Shown piece after piece: positions 53,003-60,346 of a DNA stretch of 64,000 nucleotides (its first letter is position 1; each line of letters begins with the position of its first letter). Both the position numbers and the translations under genes were made by a program. Under the pieces are notes generated by a model. That model made no database searches. It saw only the letters and a list, made by a program, of their open reading frames with translations, and had not been told where the DNA came from. Origin of the DNA: Acetatifactor aquisgranensis (GTDB lineage Bacteria > Bacillota > Clostridia > Lachnospirales > Lachnospiraceae); contig NZ_CALPDH010000031.1 in NCBI RefSeq assembly GCF_943193215.1, forward strand, positions 1 through 64,000. Direction: 5' to 3'.

Positions 53003-53185
53003 ATGGCAAATGCGGTGGAATTGAAGATTTATAACCAGGAGGACCGGCTTTCGGTGGCGGCAATTCTGATTAAGAACGGTTACACGGTGAGCCAGGGGAA
53101 AAGGCAGAGGACAGCCACCGGCAAGACGATGGACTATTTCCTCAAAGTATCAGAGGATGGAGACAATGCTGATACATCGAAGTAG
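53003..53185 (+). CDS. Small phage protein, 60 aa
   Basis: Starts MANAVELKIYNQEDRLSVAAILIKNGYTVSQGKRQR; GGAGGG before the ATG. One base after the loader gene. The strand-helix-strand order is plausible for a small DNA-associated fold, but the family is not recognised. Confidence 0.55.
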   Translation: MANAVELKIYNQEDRLSVAAILIKNGYTVSQGKRQRTATGKTMDYFLKVSEDGDNADTSK

Positions 53186-53196
53186 GAGGTAATGAT

Positions 53197-53628
53197 TTGG
53201 ACAAAGTGAAATTTACAGTCCTGGGAGAGCCGAAGGGGAAAGGCCGGCCGCGCTTCAGCACACAGACCGGGAGGGCCTTTACTCCGAAGCAGACGGTCAA
53301 CTATGAAACGCTGGTACATACAGAGTACATGGTACAGTGCAAGGGGTTCCGGTTCCCGGATGATGCGATGCTGGACATGAGGATTCTGGCATACTATTCC
53401 GTACCGAAAAGCGGTAGCAAGGCGGAGAAGGCCAAAAAGCTGGCAAACGCCATCCGACCGACCAAAAAACCGGATATGGATAATGTGGTGAAGATGGTGG
53501 CGGATGCACTCAACCAGGTAGCATACAAGGATGATACGCAGATTGTAGACTGCCAGGTCCGGAAATTCTATTCCGAACAGCCCCGGATCGAGGTTATCAT
53601 CCAGGAAGTGAAGAAGGGAGGCGATTGA
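53197..53628 (+). CDS. rusA: RusA-family Holliday junction resolvase
   Basis: 143 residues from a TTG at 53197 (AGGAGG before it). FTVLGEPKGKGRPRFS at the start and KKPDMDNVVKMVADALNQVAYKDDTQIVD near residue 90, which carries the catalytic Asp residues, are the RusA pattern. It cuts four-way DNA junctions in recombining phage DNA. Confidence 0.9.
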   Translation: MDKVKFTVLGEPKGKGRPRFSTQTGRAFTPKQTVNYETLVHTEYMVQCKGFRFPDDAMLDMRILAYYSVPKSGSKAEKAKKLANAIRPTKKPDMDNVVKMVADALNQVAYKDDTQIVDCQVRKFYSEQPRIEVIIQEVKKGGD

Positions 53629-53631
53629 GGC

Positions 53632-53781
53632 ATGGTGGCAACAAGAGTGACATTGATAGTGCTGACTGCAATTTTCAGTATCGGGGTAATGGCAGAAAAG
53701 AACGGAAAGGTCGCAAACCGGATGCTGGCCGGTACCGCAATATGTGTCGCAGGGCTTGTGGTTCTGCAAGTGTTCGGTTAG
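53632..53781 (+). CDS. Small phage membrane protein, 49 aa
   Basis: ATG at 53632 after GGGAGGCGA. MVATRVTLIVLTAIFSIGVM and LAGTAICVAGLVVLQVFG are two hydrophobic helices with a short polar turn. It fills the gap between rusA and the next gene. Not recognised. Confidence 0.5.
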   Translation: MVATRVTLIVLTAIFSIGVMAEKNGKVANRMLAGTAICVAGLVVLQVFG

Positions 53782-53793
53782 GAGGGGTGGAGA

Positions 53794-53991
53794 ATGGCGT
53801 ATTGTCAAAGGTGTGGTGGGTACTGCGCTGACCATTACACATATTGCAGGGAGTGTTATTTTAAATTAGGCCAGCCAGCAGGCATGGCTATAAGCCGGGG
53901 GCATAAGTGCAGAGGGTGCGGCGCGACTATATACGGAAGGTATAACTACTGCATGAGCTGTGCTAAAAGAAAAGGCTTTATCAAAAAATAG
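53794..53991 (+). CDS. Double zinc-ribbon phage protein
   Basis: 65 residues with four CxxC pairs: CQRCGGYC, CRECY, CRGCGAT and CMSCAKR, hence two zinc ribbons. GGAGG before the ATG. Function unknown. Confidence 0.6.
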   Translation: MAYCQRCGGYCADHYTYCRECYFKLGQPAGMAISRGHKCRGCGATIYGRYNYCMSCAKRKGFIKK

Positions 53992-54007
53992 ACAAGGAGG
54001 ATGGCAC

Positions 54008-55126
54008 ATGGAACAGAATGAGATTCAGAAGGTAGAAGGAGAAGTTGTGGCAGAGGGCGCAGAGCTGGCTCCGGTCAAGGCGGAGATGGAGTTCCGGCTG
54101 ATAAATCCCACGGAGGGCGGATTCTTAAAACGTATCGAATGGAACCGCGCCGAGCTGGAGGCGGCAGTCAAGGCAAAGGTGGCACAGTACGAGGGCGTCA
54201 CATACACAGATGATACCATCCAGGCAGCAAAGGCAGACCGCGCCGAGCTGAATAAGCTGAAAGCAGCTATCGAGGACCGGCGGAAGATTGTGAAAAAGGT
54301 AATCAATGAGCCGTACACGGTATTTGAGAAGGAGCTGAAAGGCATCCTGGCACTCATTGATACGCCGGTCGGCATCATCGACACCCAGATCAAGGACTAC
54401 GAGAACCAGAAGAAGGAGGAGAAAAAGGAGCAAATCCGGGAGGCGTATTCTGCAGCAATCGGAGAACTGGAGAAGGTCATCACGTTTGAGAGGCTGTTCG
54501 ACCCCAGGTACCTCAATGCCACATACTCCCTGCCAAAAGCCATAGCGGACATCCAGGGCAAGATTGAGAAGGTCAAGACAGACCTCCAGACCATTGATGA
54601 AATGTGTTCTGACTATAAGACCAACGCCCAGGACATTTATCTGAAAACCCTGGACTTGTCTAAGGCGATGGCAGAGGAAAAGCGCCTGCACGATCTGAAA
54701 GAGAAGATGGAGGCGGATAAGAGGGCCAGGGAGGAGGCAGAGCGCCGGAGGATTGAGCAGGAGGAGGCCAGACGCCAGGAGCTTGCTAGGAGGCAGGCAG
54801 AGGAGGCGAAGCGCCGGGAGGCAGAGAGGCAGGCCGCACAGGAGAGAGCAGCAGCCCAGGTACCCCAGGCGGAACCGGAGTCTGATAACGGAAATACCCA
54901 GGCTGTGAACGTTTTTGGCACTTATGATAACGGAAACGGCCAGAATGTTCCGGAAAATGCCCTAAATAATACGGGAAATACCAAAAGCGTTCCGGAAAGC
55001 GCCCCGGATGCTCCGGCAAAGAGATACCGCGCTACCTTCTGGTGCGAGGGTACCCTGGAGGAGATAAAAGCCCTGGGGGCATACATGAGGGAACACAATA
55101 TCAAGTACGGAAAGGCGGGAAAGTAG
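54008..55126 (+). CDS. DUF1351-like phage protein
   Basis: ATG at 54008 after ACAAGGAGG. 372 residues: FRLINPTEGGFLKRIEWNRAELEAAVKAKVAQYEG followed by long coiled coils is the DUF1351 pattern. A basic/acidic helix (RAREEAERRRIEQEEARRQE) and a Gln/Asn-rich linker with near-repeats of DNGN and NVPENA lead to a last ~30-residue domain (YRATFWCEGTLEEIKALGAYMREHNIKYGK). DUF1351 proteins are often beside RecT-type genes. Role unknown. Confidence 0.7.
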   Translation: MEQNEIQKVEGEVVAEGAELAPVKAEMEFRLINPTEGGFLKRIEWNRAELEAAVKAKVAQYEGVTYTDDTIQAAKADRAELNKLKAAIEDRRKIVKKVINEPYTVFEKELKGILALIDTPVGIIDTQIKDYENQKKEEKKEQIREAYSAAIGELEKVITFERLFDPRYLNATYSLPKAIADIQGKIEKVKTDLQTIDEMCSDYKTNAQDIYLKTLDLSKAMAEEKRLHDLKEKMEADKRAREEAERRRIEQEEARRQELARRQAEEAKRREAERQAAQERAAAQVPQAEPESDNGNTQAVNVFGTYDNGNGQNVPENALNNTGNTKSVPESAPDAPAKRYRATFWCEGTLEEIKALGAYMREHNIKYGKAGK

Positions 55127-55858
55127 ATGGAAAGAGGTTTTGACGAGAAGCTGACGCTGGACAGCGAAACATTCAGCGGAATGAGCCGGGATTACAATTT
55201 TGTACTCCAGAGGCTTTTGGAGACAATGAGGGATAGGGACTGTGACGAAGGTTCCATCACTCTGAATCTGAAAATCTCTCTCAAATCAGAGTATATCCCG
55301 AACTATGACCCGAACGTCCAGGGAGAGAGCCGGGAGGTCAAGAAGCCGAAGTTCGAGCATAAGATTTCATCCTCTGTGAAAATCACGGACGAGAAGAAAG
55401 GCACCCTGGACACGGAGATGGAGCTTGTCATGGATGATGATACCGGCATGTATGTACTCCGGCCCATCGTGAACACACAGCAGAGAAGTTTCTTTGATGA
55501 TGACATGAGAGGGCAGTTCTCCGGATCAGATGAACCGGGTGCAGAGGCAGAGGGGGACGGCGGAGCGCCTGCCCTTCCTGGGAGGAAAGTCCTGGGACTT
55601 CCGGGGCCGGATGTGATAGATGGGGATTTTAAGGAAGTGGCCGCAGAAGGCCCGGAAAGCCCGGATTCGGGCGGTTCCGGAGAGAATGATATTTCTTCCG
55701 TGGACGGTGAAGAAAACGCTCCATTGGACGCTACCGACGCCCTATTCGAGGATGAAGAGGGCATGGAGGACGGCGAGGGACATATTCCGTTCAGTGATGA
55801 TGACGGAGATGATTATGAAGATGATGGATACGGCTATGAGGAGCCGGAGGAGGACTAA
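55127..55858 (+). CDS. Phage protein with acidic tail
   Basis: 243 residues. The first ~130 residues may be a compact domain (ITLNLKISLKSEYIPNYDPN; FEHKISSSVKITDEKKGTL). The rest is strongly acidic and repetitive with Asp/Glu/Gly/Pro (DDDGDDYEDDGYGYEEPEED). Not recognised. Starts directly after the DUF1351-like gene. Confidence 0.5.
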   Translation: MERGFDEKLTLDSETFSGMSRDYNFVLQRLLETMRDRDCDEGSITLNLKISLKSEYIPNYDPNVQGESREVKKPKFEHKISSSVKITDEKKGTLDTEMELVMDDDTGMYVLRPIVNTQQRSFFDDDMRGQFSGSDEPGAEAEGDGGAPALPGRKVLGLPGPDVIDGDFKEVAAEGPESPDSGGSGENDISSVDGEENAPLDATDALFEDEEGMEDGEGHIPFSDDDGDDYEDDGYGYEEPEED

Positions 55859-55860
55859 GC

Positions 55861-56073
55861 ATGGATAATGATAAAAGGGTTGATGAATGGCTGGAGAATC
55901 ACGACGGTGACGATTACTGTCTTTACTGCAAGTGCAGCGCGGAATGTGACGGTAGAGGGGTAAGAGGCGGCCCGGATGGTCCTATCTATCCCCCGTGTTG
56001 CGATTCAGATTACAAGGAGGATCTGCTGGATGAAGATGCTCTCCTGGAGGATCTGAAAGAGGAGGAGGGTTAG
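55861..56073 (+). CDS. Small acidic cysteine-containing phage protein
   Basis: 70 residues with CLYCKCSAEC and PPCCD, and an acidic tail (LLDEDALLEDLKEEEG). GGAGGAGG before the ATG. Unrecognised. Confidence 0.5.
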   Translation: MDNDKRVDEWLENHDGDDYCLYCKCSAECDGRGVRGGPDGPIYPPCCDSDYKEDLLDEDALLEDLKEEEG

Positions 56074-56077
56074 AATC

Positions 56078-56284
56078 ATGCCGGGAGCACTGGAAATTGA
56101 TAAGGCGGCACATAAACTTATGAATTTTATTCCGGTCAAGCAAGTGGAAAAAGATGGTTACAGTGTGTTTTATCACGAGGAGCGGCTGTATTCTGTAAGG
56201 CACATCAAAAGCGGCATAATATCTCTGGTATATGCTGCAAGCCCACATGAAGCAGTTGAAATCATAGAAGCAGGCAAAAATTGA
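56078..56284 (+). CDS. Small phage protein, 68 aa
   Basis: Starts MPGALEIDKAAHKLMNFIPVKQVEKDGYSVFYHEERL; GAGGAGG before the ATG. Looks like an alpha-beta fold; unrecognised. Confidence 0.5.
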   Translation: MPGALEIDKAAHKLMNFIPVKQVEKDGYSVFYHEERLYSVRHIKSGIISLVYAASPHEAVEIIEAGKN

Positions 56285-56301
56285 GATAGGAGGATTGAAT
56301 C

Positions 56302-56469
56302 ATGGGATTGAGAAGTTTGGCCAGAACAGTAGCAGCAAACAAGAGCTATCGGCAGAGCGGTACTACGGACATGTTCGATTATTTCTTCACTAAGGTGTGG
56401 AGGGAGAAAGGGCATCCGGCATCCGGAGCGGACCGGCCTACCAAAAAGCGGAGACGCGGCAGAAAGTAG
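56302..56469 (+). CDS. Small basic phage protein, 55 aa
   Basis: ATG at 56302 after AGGAGGATTGA. Reads MGLRSLARTVAANKSYRQSG and ends TKKRRRGRK, a strongly basic C-terminus. Unrecognised. Confidence 0.5.
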   Translation: MGLRSLARTVAANKSYRQSGTTDMFDYFFTKVWREKGHPASGADRPTKKRRRGRK

Positions 56470-56523
56470 ATCAGTGGGCAGCGCGGTTTCTTCCGGGAGC
56501 TGCGCTGCATGAAAGGAGAAAAG

Positions 56524-56958
56524 ATGGATAAGAGCAGGAACAAAGGCCAGGACACAAGGAACATTCCGGACGGACCGGCAGACGGCATCAGCCTGGATGT
56601 GCAGAGTACACATACGAGGTTCCGGGGGAAAGGCAATCAGCGGAGGATGGCAAAGCAGATGGTTGTCCCCGGGAACATCAAGGCCAGCGTGGAGCTGGGG
56701 GTTGTGTCCATATCGGACCGGGTGCATGACATCATGCTTACCGTGAGGATTGAGGATATGTCTGCGGTGATGGCCGGTGCATACGAGATGGCGAGAAGGG
56801 CAGAGGCGGAAGGGAGTGCGGACGGTGAAAAAGAGGACCAGGTACATAAAGGTCTACGAGAGGATTCTCCTGGAGGAGAAGAAACTCCTGGAGGAGCTTG
56901 CGAAAATACCGGTGGACGGCAGGAGGACGGCTCCGGTCAATGCCAGGAAAGCATTTAA
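56524..56958 (+). CDS. Phage protein overlapping the next gene
   Basis: ATG at 56524 after AAAGGAGA; the frame runs to 56958, 144 codons. The first ~100 residues (DVQSTHTRFRGKGNQRRMAKQMVVPGNIKASVELGVVSISDRVHDIMLTVR, in blocks) look like a normal folded protein. The last 45 residues overlap the next gene in another frame and are Gly/Glu-rich (GGEETPGGACENTGG), perhaps only a by-product of the overlap. Unrecognised. Confidence 0.45.
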   Translation: MDKSRNKGQDTRNIPDGPADGISLDVQSTHTRFRGKGNQRRMAKQMVVPGNIKASVELGVVSISDRVHDIMLTVRIEDMSAVMAGAYEMARRAEAEGSADGEKEDQVHKGLREDSPGGEETPGGACENTGGRQEDGSGQCQESI

Positions 56959-57133
56959 GCTCATATCGGATATGTGCTACCAGCTGGCCCAGGAGTGCAA
57001 CGTACTGGTGAGCTATCCACAGAAAGCAATCGCAGGGAAGAAAGTTGACCTGGGGGGGATGCTCATATTGCTGCCAAACTGTAAGCTGGTGACGATTGAA
57101 GAGCTGAAAGAGATTGAGGATAGGAGGTACTGA
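56825..57133 (+). CDS. Helical phage protein, 102 aa
   Basis: GTG at 56825 with GGGAG upstream. Reads VKKRTRYIKVYERILLEEKKLLEELAKI, then AFKLISDMCYQLAQECNVLVSYPQKAI. Overlaps the previous gene by 134 bp. Unrecognised. Confidence 0.5.
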   Translation: MKKRTRYIKVYERILLEEKKLLEELAKIPVDGRRTAPVNARKAFKLISDMCYQLAQECNVLVSYPQKAIAGKKVDLGGMLILLPNCKLVTIEELKEIEDRRY

Positions 57134-57134
57134 T

Positions 57135-57395
57135 ATGCCAAGAGGGAATTTTGGAAGGTGTGCCGGATGCGGCGCACAGATCATCTGGATAAAGACAAAG
57201 GCCGGGAAGAACATGCCGTGCAATACGTTGCTGGTGGACTACAAGGCGGATGGAGGCAAGGATAAAATCGTTCTCCAGACCGGGGAAGTGGTCTCCGGTA
57301 CCATCGTTTCATCCCAGGATGACCCGGACGGTTCCGGTTATACGTCACATTTTGCCACCTGCAGCAACGCGAAGAATTTCAGACGCAGGAAGTAG
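57135..57395 (+). CDS. Small zinc-binding phage protein
   Basis: ATG at 57135 after TAGGAGG. 86 residues: CAGCGAQIIWIKTKAGKNMPCN is like the zinc ribbon of phage-borne proteins; DPDGSGYTSHFATCSN ends with a His and Cys that may complete the site. Function unknown. Confidence 0.55.
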   Translation: MPRGNFGRCAGCGAQIIWIKTKAGKNMPCNTLLVDYKADGGKDKIVLQTGEVVSGTIVSSQDDPDGSGYTSHFATCSNAKNFRRRK

Positions 57396-57434
57396 GGCAA
57401 AGAAAAAGGCCATACCGCATGTAGCAGTACCGCC

Positions 57435-57486
57435 CATTCCTCTATAACACCGACTACCCCTATTATAGGGGGTTATCAGAGGAATG
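57435..57486. promoter_or_regulatory. Large interrupted palindrome upstream of the late regulator
   Basis: Nested inverted repeats: CATTCCTCT / AGAGGAATG (outer), ATAAC / GTTAT (middle) and CCCCTAT-T-ATAGGGG (inner). It ends 5 bp before the GGAGG of the next gene, so it could act as operator or mask the ribosome binding site. Confidence 0.55.
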
Positions 57487-57504
57487 TCAAGGAGGTAAAT
57501 GCAC

Positions 57505-58080
57505 ATGGGTAAATCACAAGGCAGGCCGGTACGATATGAGTTCACCGAGGAGAATATAAATGTCATAGCGGCGATTGCTGCCGAAAAAGGGATTGAAGCG
57601 TACAAAGAGGAGCATAGGAAAGAGGAGGCGGAGCGCCAGAGCAGGGTACAGAACAATGCCAAAGCCCTGCTGATAAACTACCGGCGGTTCAAGGACTACA
57701 TAGAGAATGCGGAGTATGACATGGACACGACCTCCGATGATTCTCTGAAAGATATGCTGTCACTGATGCAGGGGTATTTCAAGGACAGCGACCTTAAAGT
57801 ATTGAGCATAGAGAAGGGCAAGGCCAAGACAAAGATGATTATGAGCCATGTGGACACTATGCTGGATGAATATAAAAAACAATGCGAAATAGCGGCAGAC
57901 CCAGAGGAAATGAGAAGATATAGGGTAATCAAGGGGCTTTACCTGGATGCGGAGCCTAAGACTGCGGCGGATATAGCGGAGGAGGAACATATCACGGAGA
58001 GAACCGTGTTCCGGGACGTGAAAGCTGCCTGCAAGCGTCTGGCGATACTGTTTTTCGGGATCTATGGATTCCGGTATTAG
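57505..58080 (+). CDS. ArpU/sigma-like phage transcription regulator
   Basis: ATG at 57505 has GGAGG 9 bp upstream; ATG at 57499 is too close. 191 residues, helical. The tail KTAADIAEEEHITERTVFRDVKAACKRLAILFFG is a sigma-4-like HTH, and the preceding part (NYRRFKDYIENAEYDMDTTSDDSLKDML) resembles ArpU/RinA-type late-gene activators. Those switch on structural genes, which agrees with terminase downstream. Confidence 0.68.
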   Translation: MGKSQGRPVRYEFTEENINVIAAIAAEKGIEAYKEEHRKEEAERQSRVQNNAKALLINYRRFKDYIENAEYDMDTTSDDSLKDMLSLMQGYFKDSDLKVLSIEKGKAKTKMIMSHVDTMLDEYKKQCEIAADPEEMRRYRVIKGLYLDAEPKTAADIAEEEHITERTVFRDVKAACKRLAILFFGIYGFRY

Positions 58081-58260
58081 CGGTGTCAAAAATGTGTCAT
58101 TGATATTTCAGTAGCCAGGTCTTAATATGGTATCAGCCGAAAAACCCCAATGTCATGCTCATTTTGTGAGAGTAACCATGTGTTTTCCCTCCAGACCAGG
58201 GCGGAGCAATCCGTCCCGGCATCGGAAAAACGGTTAGAGGCAGAGTTTCATACTCGATGG

Positions 58261-58288
58261 AAAGCAGCCGCCGCCTGGCTGCTTTTCG
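58261..58288 (+). terminator. Terminator after the late regulator
   Basis: AAAGCAGCC / GGCTGCTTTT with a 7-nt loop. 180 bp after the stop; the space between holds nothing recognised. Confidence 0.65.
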
Positions 58289-58331
58289 TTTGCCGAAAGA
58301 CCGGCAGGCGGCATAAAACCTGGGGTTTTCA

Positions 58332-58360
58332 TTGATATGCGCCCTGGGATATGGTATAAT
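58332..58360 (+). promoter_or_regulatory. Strong phage promoter for the late block
   Basis: TTGATA, 17-nt spacer, TATAAT. Reads into a ~140-nt leader and the HAD-ParB genes. Confidence 0.75.
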
Positions 58361-58367
58361 TAAAGGG

Positions 58368-58507
58368 TAATAGGGGCATAAAAAACAGAGCCTTGCACCC
58401 TGGAAAAGTCAAAAGCTCTGTCCCCATCCGAAAGAAGGATGTAGGTTCATTGTAGCATCCCTTCCGGATAAAAGCAACCATAATCTCAAAGAAAGAAGGA
58501 AAAGAGC
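58368..58507 (+). other. Structured leader upstream of the HAD gene
   Basis: Two stem-loops follow the promoter: CAGAGC / GCTCTG (58385-58424) and an imperfect ATCCGAAAGAAGGATG / GCATCCCTTCCGGAT pair (58427-58471). There is no T-tract. It may be a regulatory leader or small RNA; no coding frame of note. Confidence 0.4.
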
Positions 58508-59038
58508 ATGAACAACAACACAATGAATCAGACGGCAGAAAAGAGCGGCATCACCGGAGGGCGTAGGATATGCCTGCTGGATTTGAATTACACCCTGGTA
58601 TCAAACCAGATGGACACACGGATGCTCCGGCCGTTCTCTAAGAGGATGGAGGGCGAGGAGTACCGGATGGACTTGATAGACGCGATCAGAGGCGATTATG
58701 TCATCATCGTCACGGCCAGGCCGGACTACCAGAGGGTACAGACGATGCAGAACGTCCTCAAAAAGACCGGATGGGAGCCGGTGGAGGTATATTTCAATGA
58801 CATCAATGCGGAGCCGCATGTGTTCAAGGAATCCGCGCTCAAAAGGTTCATCTTCCCTAAGTACGGTACGGACGGCGCACAGTTCTATGCGGTGGAGAGC
58901 AATCCTAAGACCAGGGCGATGTATAAGAAATACGGCATCCATGCAGAGCCGTATTCAGAGTTCATAAAGAAGGTAGGGGCGGACGGAAAGGTTGCACCGG
59001 CGGAGCCGGAGATGCAGCAGCTCTCCCTATTTGACTAA
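58508..59038 (+). CDS. HAD-like phage protein with C-terminal clamp-binding motif
   Basis: 176 residues. ICLLDLNYTLVSN matches HAD motif I with the nucleophile Asp, but the second Asp is Asn. VIIVTARPDYQR is motif II and AQFYAVESNPKTRAMYKKYGIHA is the later acidic region. The chain ends MQQLSLFD, which fits the beta sliding clamp motif QLxLF. HAD enzymes of phages act on nucleotides or DNA ends; the tail suggests recruitment to replication forks. AAGAAGG before the ATG. Confidence 0.68.
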   Translation: MNNNTMNQTAEKSGITGGRRICLLDLNYTLVSNQMDTRMLRPFSKRMEGEEYRMDLIDAIRGDYVIIVTARPDYQRVQTMQNVLKKTGWEPVEVYFNDINAEPHVFKESALKRFIFPKYGTDGAQFYAVESNPKTRAMYKKYGIHAEPYSEFIKKVGADGKVAPAEPEMQQLSLFD

Positions 59039-59065
59039 GGCGTCATAACTGCATACAGATTATTA

Positions 59066-59101
59066 GGCGGCATGTTCCTTCCTGGGATGTGCCGCTTTTT
59101 A
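59066..59101 (+). terminator. Terminator after the HAD gene
   Basis: GCGGCA / TGCCGC with a 17-nt loop, then TTTTTAA. Confidence 0.65.
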
Positions 59102-59132
59102 ATGCAAATAACGAAGAAAGGAAGGGAAACGG

Positions 59133-59741
59133 ATGGAGACACAGACAATGAGGGTGGCGGAGATTGTACCGGCGGCGTACAATCCCAGGGTAACACTGAC
59201 GGAAAAGGATTTTGAGTACCAGGCACTAAAGGCAAGCATTGACGAGTTCGGGCTGGTGGTTCCTCTGATTGTGAACCGGCAGACCGGGAACCTGGTGAGT
59301 GGACACCAGAGGCTCAATGTCATGCTGGCAAAAGGCGTGGAGGAGACGGAGGTTGTCATCGTGGACATGGAGCCGAAAAAGGAAATGGCTCTCTGCATCG
59401 CCATGAACAAGATAACCGGCGAGTGGGACTATGGAAAGCTGGCAGACATCATGGAGGAGCTGCGGGATGCGGAAGGGATTGACACAACGACCACCGGATT
59501 CTCCGATCACGACATCGCGGAGCTTCTGGGGGAGCTGGATGCAGCGGCAGAGGACATCCCGGACGTGGAGGGCGTGGCGAAGAAGGACGATGATACGGAG
59601 GGAATCCCCTGCATCGTGGGCGAATATAAATTCCGGATTCCGGATGGGCCGTACAAGGATATGATGGCAGACATCCGGGAGAAGGTCGGGTTCTCTAAGG
59701 AGATGGTAGAGGGAGAAATGAAAAGGAGGCTGATGGGATGA
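59133..59741 (+). CDS. ParB-domain phage protein 1
   Basis: 202 residues. VAEIVPAAYNPRVTLTEKDFEYQALKASIDEFGLVVPLIVN and LVSGHQRLNVMLAKG are the ParB/sulfiredoxin N-terminal domain with the GHQR nucleotide-binding motif; ALCIAMNKITGEWDYGKL follows. The C-terminus (YKFRIPDGPYKDMMADIREK) resembles that of the next gene. In phages this domain can act as a kinase or ATPase on nucleotides or peptides, or as a nuclease. AAGGAAGG before the ATG; the stop overlaps the next start. Confidence 0.78.
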   Translation: METQTMRVAEIVPAAYNPRVTLTEKDFEYQALKASIDEFGLVVPLIVNRQTGNLVSGHQRLNVMLAKGVEETEVVIVDMEPKKEMALCIAMNKITGEWDYGKLADIMEELRDAEGIDTTTTGFSDHDIAELLGELDAAAEDIPDVEGVAKKDDDTEGIPCIVGEYKFRIPDGPYKDMMADIREKVGFSKEMVEGEMKRRLMG

Positions 59742-60346
59742 AGATAGAAACTCTGAATATAGCAGACATCCGGGCAAGCTCTTTCAATCCGCGCATCACA
59801 CTGGAGAAGGGTTCCAGGGAGTATGAGGCGATAGCGGCCAGCATAAGGGAATTTGGGTTCGTGGAGCCGCTGGTGGTGAACAGCCATAACATGTGCTGCC
59901 TGGGAGGGCATCAGCGCTTATCCGTGCTGAAGGATATGGGCGTGGAGTCCGTGGAATGCGTGATGGTGGAGGAGCCGGACCAGGCCAGGGAGAAGGCTTT
60001 ATGCGTTGCCCTTAATAGGATAAAGGGCGAATGGGATATGGATATGCTGGCGGCCCTGCTCCAGGACAAGGCCGTTTTCTCTCTTCCTACCGGTTTTGAG
60101 GAGGGCGAGGTAGACCTGGAGCGGATGCTGGAGGATGTGGAGCCGCCCGAACTTTCGGAGGAGGAACCGGAGGAGGCGGAGGAGCCTGCCGGTCCGGAGG
60201 GTACCACAGTAGTAAAGATTGGCAATTTCAAGTTCAAGATCACCATATCGGAGTACCAGGGTATGTTAAATACCATCCGGGACGCCGGTATTTTCGATTC
60301 TAAGGCGATTTCTGATGAAATTAAGAGGAGGATACTTAATGGTTAA
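59738..60346 (+). CDS. ParB-domain phage protein 2
   Basis: 202 residues, a paralog of protein 1 over its whole length: INPRITLEKGSREYEAIAASIREFGFVEPLVVN-like opening (its exact start is IADIRASSFNPRITLEKG), CLGGHQRLSVLKDMG, ALCVALNRIKGEWDMDML and the tail GNFKFKITISEYQGMLNTIRD. An acidic linker (ELSEEEPEEAEEPAG) near residue 145 separates the two parts. Overlaps protein 1 by 4 bp, and protein 3 by 8 bp. Confidence 0.78.
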   Translation: MKIETLNIADIRASSFNPRITLEKGSREYEAIAASIREFGFVEPLVVNSHNMCCLGGHQRLSVLKDMGVESVECVMVEEPDQAREKALCVALNRIKGEWDMDMLAALLQDKAVFSLPTGFEEGEVDLERMLEDVEPPELSEEEPEEAEEPAGPEGTTVVKIGNFKFKITISEYQGMLNTIRDAGIFDSKAISDEIKRRILNG

